Source: Letharia columbiana
Taxonomy: Eukaryota; Ascomycota; Lecanoromycetes; Lecanorales; Parmeliaceae
NCBI RefSeq assembly: GCF_014066305.1
Contig: NW_023501051.1
Span: 124,001-188,000 of the forward strand
DNA length: 64,000 nucleotides
Direction of reading: 5' to 3'
The notes under the pieces were generated by a model. That model was given only the letters and a program-made list of their open reading frames with translations, was not told where the DNA came from and searched no databases. A program made the position numbers and the translations under genes. This document shows, piece after piece, positions 13,289 to 25,246 of this stretch. Within the stretch, counting starts at the first letter, position 1; every line of letters begins with the position of its first letter.

Positions 13289-15730
13289 TGTAAGTCGTAG
13301 GAGCAATGAGCCTTTGAGAAGACGCGGCGGAGGGAAGAGAAGGTCTGACAATGCACAAGACTGGGAGGAACGAATGGCAGAAGTTGTGTGCGAAGAGTGC
13401 GGAGGAGGGATTCAAAAGGAGAGTAAATGTGGGGAAGCAGTATTTGAAGGGAAAGAAGCCGTTGTGATGTTTACCTATCGAGTTAGCGGTTTAGCTACCA
13501 TCTTGAACACATTCGCGTCATTCACTACGGTCCTCTTGCAGCAGATCTCCCCGTCACCTTATCAATGACCGTCGTGATTCACGGGATAGTCCCTCTCCCG
13601 ACTATGGTGCAGCCATAAGGATTGGACGGAAACATCGACACAGACAAGCGAACCCTTGAGTCGCTTCGTCCATCACCTGTGGGAGGTGATAGGCTCGCCC
13701 CGCGACTCAAATATGGGAAGTGGTATGGTCAAGCCTGAGCTGGGTTACATCTTCCAACGTGCGTGATTTGTGGGGCTGCCGGCATATGCTGCCTGCTCCT
13801 TAGGCAAAGCATCAGCATTTTCCGCCATAGCTGAGGTCACGCTTCGCCGCAGCAACGTTGTTTCGTATGTATGCGCACCCTCGGAGAGCGAGTGGAGAAG
13901 CCTTTGTTCCGTAGATTTTCGTCTGCCGTCGAGAAATTCGACCCGAGCGAAGGCTTGAACATGTTGCTCGCTGGGTGCGCTGAAGAATGGAAAGGGAATC
14001 TGCACCGGGTCGGAGGATGGCAAATGGTCAAGGCCCCTGCGGACCTGCGGGCCATTCCCTCTACTGCAAGCATGAAGATAGAATTAGGAATGGCGCGAAT
14101 TTGATAGCTGCAATATGCGAGTCATAAAGCGATATCGCATGCAGCAGTAATGTAGGTACATTACATACCTAAATAACATGCAGATTCACTCGTTAGTATT
14201 TGCCTATTTTTATTTATTATTGATGATGACGATGATGATGATGATCATGTCCTTTATCAAGAAACAACCTTGAGAAGAAGATGCCAGAGATTAAACTTTC
14301 AAGCTAACTCTGAGCAATCTGACACCTGCCTTGAGCCGCGAGTACTAAGCGTTTGACAGATATCCTATCGAGCCACATGCCTGTAATCATTAACCCACTG
14401 AGCAATGTCCATCTCGACAGACATACAACTACCTGTCGGCAGTAGGCAGCTGGCCATCAAGCATACTATCTCAAGCTTGGACTTTGGGGACAGGAAGTCA
14501 TACGCTTAGTGCTTAGTTACTAGCTGGCCAACAAGAGCAGGCCAAACGTTACCAAAGGCACACCTCGCCTTGTTGGGAGAAGAATCCCGGCCTCGCTGGA
14601 GGGTTCCAGTATCATTACCGTCGTCAGTTGCTTGTTCCAGCTGTCGCTTAACTGATCAACGTCGGCCTGTCTTTAATGTCCGAGCCCCACCATCCCAATC
14701 GTATCCTACCTTCCTCTCCAATCTGAGCTTAGTCTGGATCAGCAAAACAGATTCGAGCCTCCAGGGAGTCACTTTTCTGTGGTCCCGGGCTGCAAGTCAT
14801 TCTAAGTCGACTGTCACCCATCCCATGCACGACGGTAAATGAAAATTCGACGGAACGAGGTTCCAGAATGTTAGAGAGTCTGTGCCAAAACGGATACCCC
14901 CACTGGCCATTGCCTCGGGAAAAGGCGTCATGCAGCAAGCGATGAAGCGACTGTTCCTGAGAAGAAGCCATATGTAGACCCTCAACTTCAAAGATAACGG
15001 TGATATATAGCTATGGCCGAGGATGTTGCATCTTCGCTCTGTGGTAGCTCTTTGCGAACGGCGAAGCACGTCGTTCCACCGGGAGCACGTCTCACGTCTC
15101 CATGGAATCAAGCTGTCTGGCTCTCCCTGAATACCCTGCTGGCTCAGAAGCGAGAATCAGGAGAACAGGCGAGCATATGCATGCACGTACGCACGCATGC
15201 ACACGCATCGGTCCTGGTCTCTTGGCGTGGAGGAGCAGTATCTTGATGCAAATGCTTGTACCTATCTGCTTCTGCTCGTAGCCGGACGAAGCATTGATTA
15301 CTTTCCGGAAGACGTCTTGCTCGCCACGAGGAGCCCTCGGAGTTAATGCTGACGGCCCCTTTTATCGATCCCGGAGCTAAGTGTGCGGGGCACGATTAAT
15401 TCTCCTAGTACTAGTACCTCCACATAGGTCATAGACTTTCCACACTCGTAGAGATGTAGAGACGTAGAGATGTGTGGGCAAGCGATCATACGCTTGCAAG
15501 CCTACAACTTGTATCAGACATAAATTACTGTTTAGTGACGGAGTACAAAGTCATCATCTTTTGGTCTAATGGTAACGATTACAAAACCCGTCCCTTTTCT
15601 CATAGAGTCATAGGTGCCGTAATATATGGATGTTCATCCCTGTGTTCAACGTGGTCCGTGCCACCACACCATCCAGATGGACGCCCATTTTCTCTTTTCG
15701 CGCCGTTCAGCCTGAAATGCTAAGAACTTC
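13289..15730. other. 2.4-kb intergenic region
   Basis: I see no supportable gene on either strand. Open frames are short, overlapping and without family motifs. A GAT trinucleotide run lies at about 14220-14248, and a GTAGAGAC/GTAGAGAT short repeat at about 15449-15472. The 5' ends of the hydrolase (-) and the 15.7-kb gene (+) both face this region, so it should hold both promoters. Confidence 0.6.
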
Positions 15731-15731
15731 G

Positions 15732-16704
15732 AGCTGAATCTTCCTACTCCATCGTCCATCATGCCAACAACGGGGGCTTGCCATCCTCAAATCTACCAAC
15801 ATCCTCCCTGAATACCATGCCAACGTCTCATGCCACCAATATACGAACCACAGCTTCTGCACCTCCCATCTCAAACGTTGCCATTCTCGGACGCAGTCGC
15901 CATTCAGCACGCAGAATCTTATAAATCCATCTGTCAAGCCTGCGGAGGATCAAGATCCCTACGGAGGGTACTTGATCCCCCAGCCATCATCCTTTGTGTC
16001 TTCAATGCCCTCCGAGACTGTCTGCGTTATCATTTGCTAGCATCTGGATTGAACTTGACGCCGCCCGGGAGGCTTTGAAGCCATGTGTGAGCGTGCCACT
16101 TCCATGCCACTTCTCACCTAAAGACCACGTCTAATGGTCTTCTCCCCACAGGCTTCATACGCATCAACCCCTCTACCGCCCCTCTCAACCCGTACGTACA
16201 TGTCGGAGAAGACCTTCCTCTTTGCTACTGAAAATTGAGTCGCAAGACATGTTCAGGAGCAAATTGCCCTGTTCTGCTCCCGAGACCTGTCTTACAACTT
16301 AATCATCTACCTTGAAGAAGCAACGCTGATCCCGAAATGTGCGTAGACCAGGCGCAGCCCCAACCCTAACGACCATCTACGACGAAGCCGCCGCCACCAT
16401 TCAAACCTCCTCCGCGACCACATCCCCGTCAAATTCCCTCTCCAAGGAACCACCCACACCCAAGCAGAACTCCAAGCGCCGAAAGAAATCAAATCCGTTC
16501 CGTATAAAGGCCGCGAAAGAGGGTGTGGTAGGCACGGGGAAGGAGAAGAGGAGGACACAGACCATAGCGGATAGTTTGGATCTCGGCGGCGATCTGCAGA
16601 TGGATGCGGAGAATGGTGGGAGCAGGGTGGGGGGTGAGGGCGGTGAGACATTAGTTAGGAGGAAAACCGTCGCGACGGAGATAGGGTTGGGATCGGTCCC
16701 CTGA
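15732..16704 (+). CDS. unrecognised multi-exon protein, 5' end unresolved
   Basis: A consistent reading frame runs through four exons: up to 15967, then 16041-16084, 16152-16191 and 16347-16704. The joined frame reads EDQDPYGG/IWIELDAAREALKPC/FIRINPSTAPLNP/PGAAPTLTTIYDE, with phases 2, 1 and 2 fitting at all three introns (73, 67 and 155 nt). The last exon is rich in Ser, Thr, Lys and Arg, with a basic patch KRRKKSNPFRIK that could be a nuclear localisation signal. It ends GLGSVP at 16704. I did not recognise the family. The first exon in this frame has no ATG after the stop near 15731, so at least one upstream exon is missing from this model. The third intron is an introner-like element. The phase agreement at three junctions is the main evidence that the gene is real. 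Confidence 0.55.
16192..16346 (+). mobile_element. introner-like element 2
   Basis: 155-nt intron, the same length as the one at 9275. It starts GTACGTACATGTCGGAG and ends CCCGAAATGTGCGTAG. The two ends are near reverse complements. The inner arms 16235-16261 (TTGAGTCGCAAGACATG) and 16275-16302 (ACCTGTCTTACAACTTAA) are also inverted repeats, so most of the intron can fold into one hairpin. It splices in phase 2. Confidence 0.8.
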
Positions 16705-17768
16705 ACAGCCGTTTGAGCCATGGAAAAGCCAGAAAAGTTGTCTTACACTTTTGGTATCGGGTGGGTGCGAGGTACGTACATCTCGGCGCCGACCCTTCCC
16801 ATTCGGTAGCAAAATGCAGGCCACAGGCCATCGTTCAATGCCAGAATCCTCCCATGCTCTCCAGAACTCTCCGTCTTTTTTATCTTCTTTTCCCCCTCAT
16901 TTTTCACTCACAACCGACCCCCCCACATCCCAACAGCGAACCCATCTTCCCACCCCTCTCTCTCTCTCTCTCCTCTGTCCAATCTCATCTCAGTCTTCCA
17001 TCCCATCCCAACACCTTCTCCCCCCATCCCCTATCATCTACCTACCTACCTACCTACCTACCTACCTACCTACCTACCTACCTACCTACCTACCTACCTA
17101 CCTACCCAGCCAGCTCATCCGTCCGTGCGCCAATTCCCCTCATCCATCCATGCCAGCCCGCCCCTTCTTCCCACGTGAACGAGACAGACCACCGTGGAAG
17201 GGGGGTTGGCATGGCATGGTTGCCGTTTATGGGTATTGTTGAGGCCTGCTGTGAGATCGCGTGGCTAAATTTTGAGGAGGATGGGGGTGGGCTGGTATGG
17301 CTGATGGAGGGGGGGGGCGGGGAGGCGGGGAGGTCGGTATTGAAGCTGGCGGGCTGGATGAGGTGGGTGGGAAGAGGGGGATGGAGGGGGATTTGTCTTT
17401 TGGGGAGTTTTCAACCACTACGGGAGCGAGAGCATGGTTGGGTACCTTACTTTCGTTTCCAATGCTGAGGTCGGCTGAATTTTCGTCAATCCGACAACAG
17501 GTTGACGTTCACATACATGAAGATCACGAGGTCTGCGGCTTTGGGAACACTTGTCATCTTTGCATTAACATTTGTGAAAAGATTTACTGAGAGAAGTATA
17601 TAGTCGAATGAAAAGAGCTTTTTGAAAATTGGCACAGGAACTTGGCCAACAACAGATGATGAGTGCTCAGCCTCGAATCGCAAGTCGTGTCAGTGTATGG
17701 TCGCGTCTCGGTTAGCAAAGAGACCCATGCTAAAATGCAGCGCAATGTCAGACGGCAGCACCAAAGCC
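16705..17768. other. Intergenic region with CTAC array
   Basis: No gene supported. It contains a C/T-rich stretch (16850-17040), a long CTAC tetranucleotide array and a G-rich stretch (17290-17400). At 16772-16786 the word GTACGTACATCTCGG matches the 5' end of the introner family, but no matching 3' end follows. It lies between the 3' ends of the 15.7-kb gene (+) and the Zn2Cys6 gene (-). Confidence 0.6.
17037..17106. repeat. CTAC tetranucleotide microsatellite
   Basis: About 17 uninterrupted CTAC units. The overlapping open frames are repeats of Tyr-Leu-Pro-Thr and are not taken as genes. Confidence 0.95.
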
Positions 17769-20700
17769 CTAGATACCGCCTCCTCCGAACCCTTCGAGGC
17801 GCCTTCCAAACTCATTACCCTCCCCCCCAATCTCCGGAGGGTTCAGATTGAATGGCATAAACCACGCACTCGTCTGCAAATCACCCATATACCCACCCGA
17901 ACCCAGCATCTGCTGTTGCGTCTGCGGTGACAGATCCAGTGGATTATCCCACATCGAAGTGGCCGGATCGCTCAAGCCTTGCTGGTTGCTTTGGGGATCT
18001 TGAAGGCCACTGGTCATTGCGCTGAGGGCAGAGGCAGAAGAAGAGCCAGTGGGATCGTTGCCTGCATAAGCGCCGTAGACGAGGTGGCGGTCGAGCTGGG
18101 GAAGGAGGGCCGTGTTGGCGGGAGTGGAGAGAGGGAGCATGTCGTAGGCTTGAGGGAAGGAGTTGGAGCAGGGTTGGGGGTAGAGCTGAGGTGGGTGGCC
18201 GACAAAAGCGGAGGGATCCATATGTGGCTGCGACATGGGGAGGGGAAGCATGCCTTGTTGGGTAGCATTGGTATGGAAATCTGGTTGTTGGAGCCGCTGC
18301 TGGGGTAGACGATCCTCTGGTTGCGAAGCGATCTTGGCGCTTTTCTTGCCGGACTTTCGAGGCTGGGTTGAGCGAGAGGGTGGCGACTGGGTGTGGAAGA
18401 AGTCTTCCACGCTTTGGAGGTCTTTTCCGTGACTTAACGTGACATCGCTGTTGGGTTCCTTCTTGATCTGGACCGCGGGATCCTGGTAATCTGTCTCTGA
18501 GACGCCGTGAGGATACTTCTGAAACCAGTCTCCATACTGAAAGATAGTATCATCTTGACTTGCCATCTCACTCGATCCTTTCTGGGACGCATCCGCATGC
18601 TGACGGTATATGTCCATAAGGTTTTCGGTCATAAAGTGGAACATTCCCCAATGCTTCTTCATCTTGCCCAAATATTTGAAGTTGCTGGCAAGATGTTGCT
18701 TGCACGACGCCTCGATGGATTGTTTTTTGGAGAAGATACCCCATACATGTATGGTGCTCGACATGAAAGCACAATAACCAAGGAACGGCGCAACCGCATG
18801 ATGTTCTGTAGCGTCGTTGATCAAAACCGATATCTGGCTAGCCGCGTCAAGAGCTGCCGGCGCTGCTTCGGCAAGAAAGGATATTGGCATCTCCTTTGGA
18901 TTTCTTCCTCCCGGGGCAGTGGGTATGGCAAAGCGGTGTAGAAACAATACCACCTGATGTGAAGCTATATGCATAAAGAGGAACTGATTCCCTAGTTTCT
19001 CAGCGGCGTGGTTCTTCAGGTTTTCACGAGTATTTTGAAGTTCCGCAGGCAATGATGTCTTGAAGTCGCTGGCTTGTCGTCTGAGCTCAGCATATTGGGA
19101 TTTGGTGTCCCAGATAGGGTATTCATCCCTCTCTTTCCCTCCCATGTTCAAGTATTTGATGATGCGACCCCATAGGACTATTACGCGGATCATATACGCG
19201 GCTACTCCCATGTTGCCTTGAGGGTCAGACAGTTGACCAGTGTCACTCTTCACAGGATTTGGCACTCGACCGTCCAGACTTTGGGTGGGACCGGGAATCT
19301 CCATTTGAAAGTTGGATTCTTTGACAGGCAGCTGCACCTTTATGATATCTTCATCGGCAAACATGGGTCGCTCAGTCCCTGAGGATGTGAACCGATCCAT
19401 GAGAAAGCAGGCCCACATAGTCCTCCTCCTTATTTCCCTATCAGTGAAACTAAGCTCAGACTTGTTCTCAGTCTTCCGTCCCAGCGGATCGTGATCCAGT
19501 TCTCGGTGGAGTTGAAGAGCATAAGCCATTCTTGTGGCCATGCCGCCAAGCATCCAGCTTCTTCCACCTTGGCATGTTCCGAATTCGTGAAGACCAAGTA
19601 GCAGCAGTACAGTAAGAGTGGTAATATTCGGCTCATCGTAACGACGCAAGGCGATGTCGCGTGCTGGACCAGCCCAACTCTCGCCTCGCAAGAAGGCAGG
19701 TTCGGTGTTCAATTGAGGATGCGAAGAAAAGCGTGCAGATACCGCGCACACAGCAAGGATGAGGACAGGAGGCAACGTGCCAGCACTATCGAACTGTTAG
19801 CGAAGTAGATGCAAAACGATAGGAGAGGGGCATCGCGCACCGTAACCTGCGCATATAACTTGGCTTGTGTAAAAGATGATATGATTGCCCGTACAGATTG
19901 TCAAAGAAAACTTGTGATAGATGGTCCTGGAGTTCTGGTGTAGGCAAGTGCTCTGCACCTTCCGTGTTGACTTTGCTTTCATGATTACCTTGGCCCTTAG
20001 GTGGCTGTGCAGTCGGCTTTGAATCTGTCCACTCGTCCAGCTGTGGTCCAAAAGCCTCTTCGACACTCCTCTTCTTTCCACTGTTTGCTTGAGCAGCAGC
20101 AGAAGGTTTGATTATTGCCCTTGGTACTGCCTCAGATTCTTCCTTTGGAATTATCTTAATGACCCTTTCCTCCATTCTCTTGAGGCGCTTGTCCAACATT
20201 GCCATGTAGTCTGTTCTCGGTGCCGCTTTCCTTGTAGTAACTTTGTAGACACACGGTATCCGTGACCGCAGACAGTGCTTACAAGCTGGCTTTTCACCAG
20301 AACATCGTATCTTCTTCCGCCGACAGGCAATGCAGGCCAATGGCAGTCTTTTGCGCTCTTTGCCCGCTTTGGTTTTGAGTTCGCTCCAGGGAGGTTTCTT
20401 GTCCGTCTCTTCTTTGGCTTCGCGCTGCCCCACATTCTCGTTGCTCGAGCGGTGTGTCCAGGATGCACGCCCATCCGACTGACGTTTTGTGTACTCTCGT
20501 GTGCTGACAGGGCTTGTGGGCTCGGATCCGTCTAGGCTACTGTTTCTGTGACTGTGCCCATTTCTTCCTGCAGCGTGGGAATTTGCTCGGTGACCTTTTT
20601 CAGACGTGTTCGAATCTCGCCCTTGAGACAATTCTGAAAACGAATCCGTTCGTTGTTGATCGAATTGGGCCTGAAGTTCGTGTGAGGAGGGTATCTTTCC

Positions 20701-20979
20701 CTCAAAAGATCCATTGAAATTATGGTTCTGCTCTTGCGCACTGGCAGAGTGAAAAGGAGGCACGAAAGGAGGTGGATACGATTGACCGGATCCTGGAGCC
20801 ATCATTTGTGCCTGTGCATGTGTAGCGTCGAGGGCGTAGTTTTGAACCTCGGGCATGGCGAATCCACTGAGCGTCTGGGAGTTGCTTCGGGCGGAACGGG
20901 AGTGTTGCAACATGCTCTCTGCAGCAGCATACTCTTGAGCCTCTATCGATGGCCAACCTGGAGCGCTGGTGGACGCCAT
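17769..20979 (-). CDS. Zn2Cys6 transcription factor with fungal_trans domain
   Basis: Nuclear sequence-specific regulator. The intron is 19846-19786; exon 2 runs 19785-17769. The Zn2Cys6 cluster CIACRRKKIRC/CKHCLRSRIPC lies about residues 215-242 counted from the ATG at 20979, followed by a basic linker and a short helix (MLDKRLKRMEERV). The middle homology region spans the intron (HLLHKPSYMR/SAGTLPPVLILAV) and contains the fungal_trans core GGRSWMLGGMATRMAYALQLH. The C-terminus is rich in Gln, Pro and Ser, like activation domains. The open frame continues upstream of 20979 to a TTG at 21093, right after a TTTTCAG acceptor-like site, so a further 5' exon is likely. Length from the ATG is about 1049 aa. 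The target genes cannot be told from sequence. Confidence 0.85.
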
Positions 20980-21596
20980 AGCGTCACAGACCTGATATTT
21001 GTGTGGTAGTGCTTCGCTCGGCGATACAGACGTTAGATTTGTAGATGATCGCCGATTCTTATGACGTGGGCGCCCAACATCAGGGACGGGCAAACTGAAA
21101 AGGAAGGCAACTGATGAATGGTCGGTCAGATATTATGTTTACATTTTGAAATTCGCATAAAAGAAAAGAGAAAAAGAATGAACGTCAAAGTAAAGACATC
21201 AATGCCCAGCGAAAAAAGGGCAATGTAAAGGGCTGAAGCGTGGTGTAATCTTGGTGGCGCAACTCTGACAAGCCGAGGCCGCCAAGGCCAGAGTTTCTGG
21301 AGTCTGGAAGCCTGAGGGAAAGCGTCTCTTTTCTACTGTACCATAATCACACACAGCATCACATTCATGAGCGAAAAGGGGCCGGCAAAGTCTTCGTGAA
21401 GCCGGCCTCGCCAATACTTCTACAAACGCTGTAGCTACTCTACCAATAATCATAGAATGGCGTTCCAAATGCAACTCCAAACGCGACGCTGTACCATACA
21501 GAGCTGCAGTCTAGCTTTGCAAAACGGACATGGGTATCAATATTGCTTGAAAAACAGCCACGGAAACCACTAGCTGGTGCAAACATCCACGGCATC
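20980..21596. other. 5' region of Zn2Cys6 gene and 3' region of next gene
   Basis: Includes the possible extra N-terminal coding sequence of the transcription factor up to 21093. The rest is non-coding as far as I can see and separates two genes on the same strand. Confidence 0.5.
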
Positions 21597-22943
21597 TTAC
21601 CGTCCAACATGCCCTTTCTGTAGGATCTCTTTGATCCACCCTTCAACCAGTCCAGAGTTGCCCTTGACGAGCTCTGCACACTTATTCCTGACCATTTGCA
21701 TCTTTTTAATCCGATGCTTTGCGGCGTCCTTCAGCACCCTTCCTATAACATCAAACTCAGTCTCATCCTTATCTTGTAGGTATACCGCGTCCTCCGGCAG
21801 ATAGCTATACGCCGCCACGATCTCCTTGGTCGCAACCAAGGGTGTGCCCCCAATCAGCCCAGCAGGTACGGTGCTGGAAGCCTTGCGATCGAGGTATTGG
21901 TCATTGGCGAAGGCGGGTAGGAGCGCGAAGGTGCGGGAGAGAATGGAGTAGTACTCGTCATAATCGAGCGACTCGTCGAAGCTGACGTGCGAGATCAGAC
22001 CGCTTGGGACTTCAGGGTGAATCCCCTGGCCTAGCAGATGAAGGGTGACGTTCGAGTTCATGGTTCCATCTCTTTCCGATGATCTCGAGTCTATGAATTT
22101 TTGGAGGTGAGCAAAGATCGTTTCGTAATTCCGTCTTGTGGATTCATATAGGCCTTGGAGTCCAAACCCAAGCTCCCCTTTGTCTGCGTCGACGGCTGTG
22201 GGTAGTTTGGGGAGGTTGACTGGGAAGACTGGAGCAAAGGGTCTGATCGGAGGTTTGGTCTTCCACGTCCTCATGCCGGTCTCCTGGAGGAATGTCGCTG
22301 TGTGCTGGGAAAGCGTGATGAAATCCACCAGTCCCTTATCAATCCAAGGGGCCATGAAACTTTGGTGGTCCTCATTCGCCCAATGGTCGGCGTGATGGAC
22401 GACGCAGAGTAGTTGTGTCTTGCCTTCCTTGAGTAAAGTCTCGAGTTGAGATGCGATCTTGATGCGATCATACTCGCATGTTGTGAGGACCAAGATGTCT
22501 AATTTGGTGGCGTCGTCGGCGAGCAGCATGTCAGGCGGTTGGGCTGCTGGGACCGGTTTGGGAAGTTTGAAGTCCTTCATGATCTTCTCAATGCCATAGC
22601 GTTGGTTTTGTTGAAAGAGGCTCAGATTCGATCTTTTCTGGGAGCCAAAGGAGTGTACGAACGCTGCAACGACTTCATCGTGATATCCTGTGGTCTCCAC
22701 GATGGCAATACTTAGAGGCTTCTGGGAGACATCGCTGAGAGGAGACTTGACAGCACCGCCGTCATTGGTAGCGAAGGAGGTGTCCGAAGAATTGGTATCG
22801 TCACTGACAATAGTTTCTGAGAACAGCAAAGACTTGTAGGAGAATTGCCTGTTCATGTTACTGCCGAAGAGGAAGAAGCCCACCAGGAAGAGTGCTGCCG
22901 CAGAAATGGCCAAGAAGCCGGAGAAACGTCGAGATATGGCCAT
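21597..22943 (-). CDS. type II membrane protein, glycosyltransferase-like
   Basis: Intronless, 448 aa. A single hydrophobic segment near the N-terminus (FLAISAAALFLVGFFLF, residues about 10-26) follows a short basic tail (AISRRFS), giving a type II topology with the main domain in the Golgi or ER lumen. The lumenal part has LDILVLTTCEYDRIKIASQL, VVHHADHW and a late GLIGGTPLVATKEIVAAYSY, a loop-helix pattern reminiscent of GT-B glycosyltransferases. I cannot match a named family, so the enzyme assignment is inference from topology and general pattern. The start at 22943 is supported by the basic-then-hydrophobic arrangement. Confidence 0.7.
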   Translation of the reverse strand: MAISRRFSGFLAISAAALFLVGFFLFGSNMNRQFSYKSLLFSETIVSDDTNSSDTSFATNDGGAVKSPLSDVSQKPLSIAIVETTGYHDEVVAAFVHSFGSQKRSNLSLFQQNQRYGIEKIMKDFKLPKPVPAAQPPDMLLADDATKLDILVLTTCEYDRIKIASQLETLLKEGKTQLLCVVHHADHWANEDHQSFMAPWIDKGLVDFITLSQHTATFLQETGMRTWKTKPPIRPFAPVFPVNLPKLPTAVDADKGELGFGLQGLYESTRRNYETIFAHLQKFIDSRSSERDGTMNSNVTLHLLGQGIHPEVPSGLISHVSFDESLDYDEYYSILSRTFALLPAFANDQYLDRKASSTVPAGLIGGTPLVATKEIVAAYSYLPEDAVYLQDKDETEFDVIGRVLKDAAKHRIKKMQMVRNKCAELVKGNSGLVEGWIKEILQKGHVGR

Positions 22944-23956
22944 ATCTTGGGGTCTATTACTTTCGTTTTTACAATTGCTGGATGGTTGGATCGTTGAGTG
23001 TTCGAAGCCTTACTCTTAGGCTGCGCGTCGCTCATAAAGGTGTGCAGGACATCTGTTCCCACACGTCCCGCTGCCGTACACGAAGCAGATATCCAACACG
23101 GGGGATACACTGTCGCTTACAGAAATCGGAGCACTAGAGGGACGCGAGGGCATACGAGCGAAGAAAATGGATAAAACTCTGCTGCTGTATGTGGCAGGTG
23201 CTAGGTATTTGAGTGAGCTGACGTTGCAAGAATTCTCGCGCTGGGAGTACTTGGGCGACAATGGCCAGGTGCATTGTCTTATTTTGGGGAAATGCCATGA
23301 CAGATGAAATACGTACCTTAGTTCTCAAAGGCTGTCGTGGCGCTTGCCCTCTCTTGGCAGGTGGATTCTAACGAAACTAAAGAGCGACTTTCAGGGGCAC
23401 ATTCTCGTACTTTACTCAGGTATGTTCGCGACAAGAATGTAACTTACTTTTAGCCATTCGTTCTTTTTTCCCGATTGAGAATTCCATAAGATTGCAACAA
23501 AGAGAAACATTGTTGTTGTATTTTCATGAAGTAACAGCGCGTAAGATGGTACTTTAATGATGATAAAGTAAAGTAACGTTTGCTGATGTCAACGTATCGG
23601 TCACCTTGCATTCACAATTTCACATTGCATGAGCTGGCTGCACATTTCACCCGGGGACCCCACTCCGACACCGCTAGCTAATCGTATCGTGCGCTAGTGA
23701 AGGTAATTTTAGCTACTTTCTACCTTGATTTCGTGAATTCTCCCCGAAACGAAACAAGCGGAAGTGCGGCTGGAAGTTTTGAAACCCCTCATCATTGGCG
23801 ATTGCCCCTAGCCGAGCCTGCCAAGCGTAAAGTACGACTCCTCTTCAAATCTAAGGTAACCATGTCCTCAACTTTTCCTGCTCTCTTTGGCCATCGCAAA
23901 TAGCTCAAACCACCACCTTGACCTCCGCTGACGACGCTGGGGGCCTACATTTATGC
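22944..23956. other. Intergenic, about 1 kb
   Basis: No gene supported. It contains the upstream region of the 22.9-kb membrane protein gene. On the minus strand a donor-like GTACGT lies near 23311, so that transcript may have a 5' UTR intron. A short plus-strand frame at 23697-23903 has no recognisable features. Confidence 0.5.
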
Positions 23957-24736
23957 TTATTTTTCCGCACCGAACTTTTCCCACACCTCCTCCCCAAGCT
24001 TACTGGCCCGCTCTCCCTTCTCCATCGCCCATTTCTTAGCCGTCCCCCAAGCCGTCCGATCCTCCTCCGAGCCCGGTCTCGGAACCTGGGCGTTGTCGGT
24101 ATAGCCCAAAGATGGCAGAGTGCCGGACCGGTTCTCGTCTCGTTGCTCCGCCGCAAAGCGCTGATCCGGCGTCATGTCGGACGCAAAAGGGTTCTGCACG
24201 TAGCCGGGCGGATGCTCGAGGCTTGCTCGGATGGGCATGTCCGGGGGGGAGGAAACGCTACTCGGTGGCGCTGCAGGGTCAAAGGAAGGTCTCATGCCCG
24301 TAGAGGTTGTAGATGCGGGCGGGAGACCCTGGAAGGGCGGATCCACCGTCGGCTGCGACATTTGCGGAGGATACGGTTGGGGCTGAGCGGGCGTAGAACG
24401 GACTGGCGCGTAGTGCTCCGATGATAATGCTTTCTCGCCAGCTTTGGGCGGGGGTGGCAGGCTGGCCGGCGCGGTGATTGTAGGCGGGGGTGGCACGGGT
24501 GCTGCTCCTGGTTGTGGAGCTGGTGGACCATAGCTGGAGTTGTGCGGTATACTGCGCGTAGGGGTCGGTGCTGCTGCTCCAGGCTGAGCCGGTGGGTATG
24601 CGTAAGGGGAAGGTGCAGTAGTTTTGGCCGGCTGCGAGGGGGTTATTGCATTTGAGTTGTAGGCTGTCTGTGGTGTGACGCCGCTGGCTTCCGCTGGGCT
24701 TATGGGATCTTCGGTGTGGATCGGTATCCCTGACAT
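23957..24736 (-). CDS. proline-rich conserved fungal protein
   Basis: Intronless, 259 aa, starting MSGIPIHTEDPISPAEASG. The first about 170 residues are low-complexity, rich in Pro, Ala, Ser and Thr. The C-terminal about 40 residues (AWGTAKKWAMEKGERASKLG then EEVWEKFGAEK) form an amphipathic, charged helix. This arrangement, a conserved N-terminal HTE-P-I motif plus a C-terminal helix, resembles an uncharacterised family found across Pezizomycotina. The function is unknown. The overlapping antisense frames look like shadows. Confidence 0.7.
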   Translation of the reverse strand: MSGIPIHTEDPISPAEASGVTPQTAYNSNAITPSQPAKTTAPSPYAYPPAQPGAAAPTPTRSIPHNSSYGPPAPQPGAAPVPPPPTITAPASLPPPPKAGEKALSSEHYAPVRSTPAQPQPYPPQMSQPTVDPPFQGLPPASTTSTGMRPSFDPAAPPSSVSSPPDMPIRASLEHPPGYVQNPFASDMTPDQRFAAEQRDENRSGTLPSLGYTDNAQVPRPGSEEDRTAWGTAKKWAMEKGERASKLGEEVWEKFGAEK

Positions 24737-25246
24737 TGTGGATGTGGCATTTGATGGTCAAGAGGAACTTTGACTTCAGGAAAAAGGGTCAAGGCGCAGT
24801 TATTTGCGGACTTCACGTGAAGCAAGGGAGGCCTACTTCTGCCTACGAACATACGTCATCCGGCCTGTGGGCGTTTCAGAGTGGGACAGCAGGTTCAGGG
24901 TGAGGATATCTGGCCAGTCGAAGTGTGCAAGCTTATGATTAGAACCAATGAGTCTACCTCTCGTTATGCAATCTATTCCCATGAGACGGACCAGACCGAT
25001 AAAGGGAAGAAGAACCAAGCGGAGTTGTGACAGTGCAAGATACAGAAGTACATGTGTATGAAAGTCGCCAGCTTGAATAGTACAGCATCAGGAGCATCAG
25101 CTGCACCAGCTGAATGATCACCCCCTCACATCTCAACCGTCGCGAAATTTTCACCACGTACCGCAAACCTCAGCCTAGACGGAGCACAGCACCTTACAGT
25201 CCACGTCATCCATCTGTGCCGGAATGCAAGAAGCTTTGTAGTGTAT
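24737..25246. other. Intergenic, 0.5 kb
   Basis: Non-coding as far as I can see. It holds the promoter of the proline-rich gene and the 3' region of the ADP/ATP carrier gene. Confidence 0.5.

Noticed and set aside
16713..17468. 251-codon plus-strand frame
   Set aside because: It is driven by the CTAC array and by C- and G-rich runs and has no motif.
23918..24424. 168-codon plus-strand frame
   Set aside because: Antisense shadow of the proline-rich protein gene.
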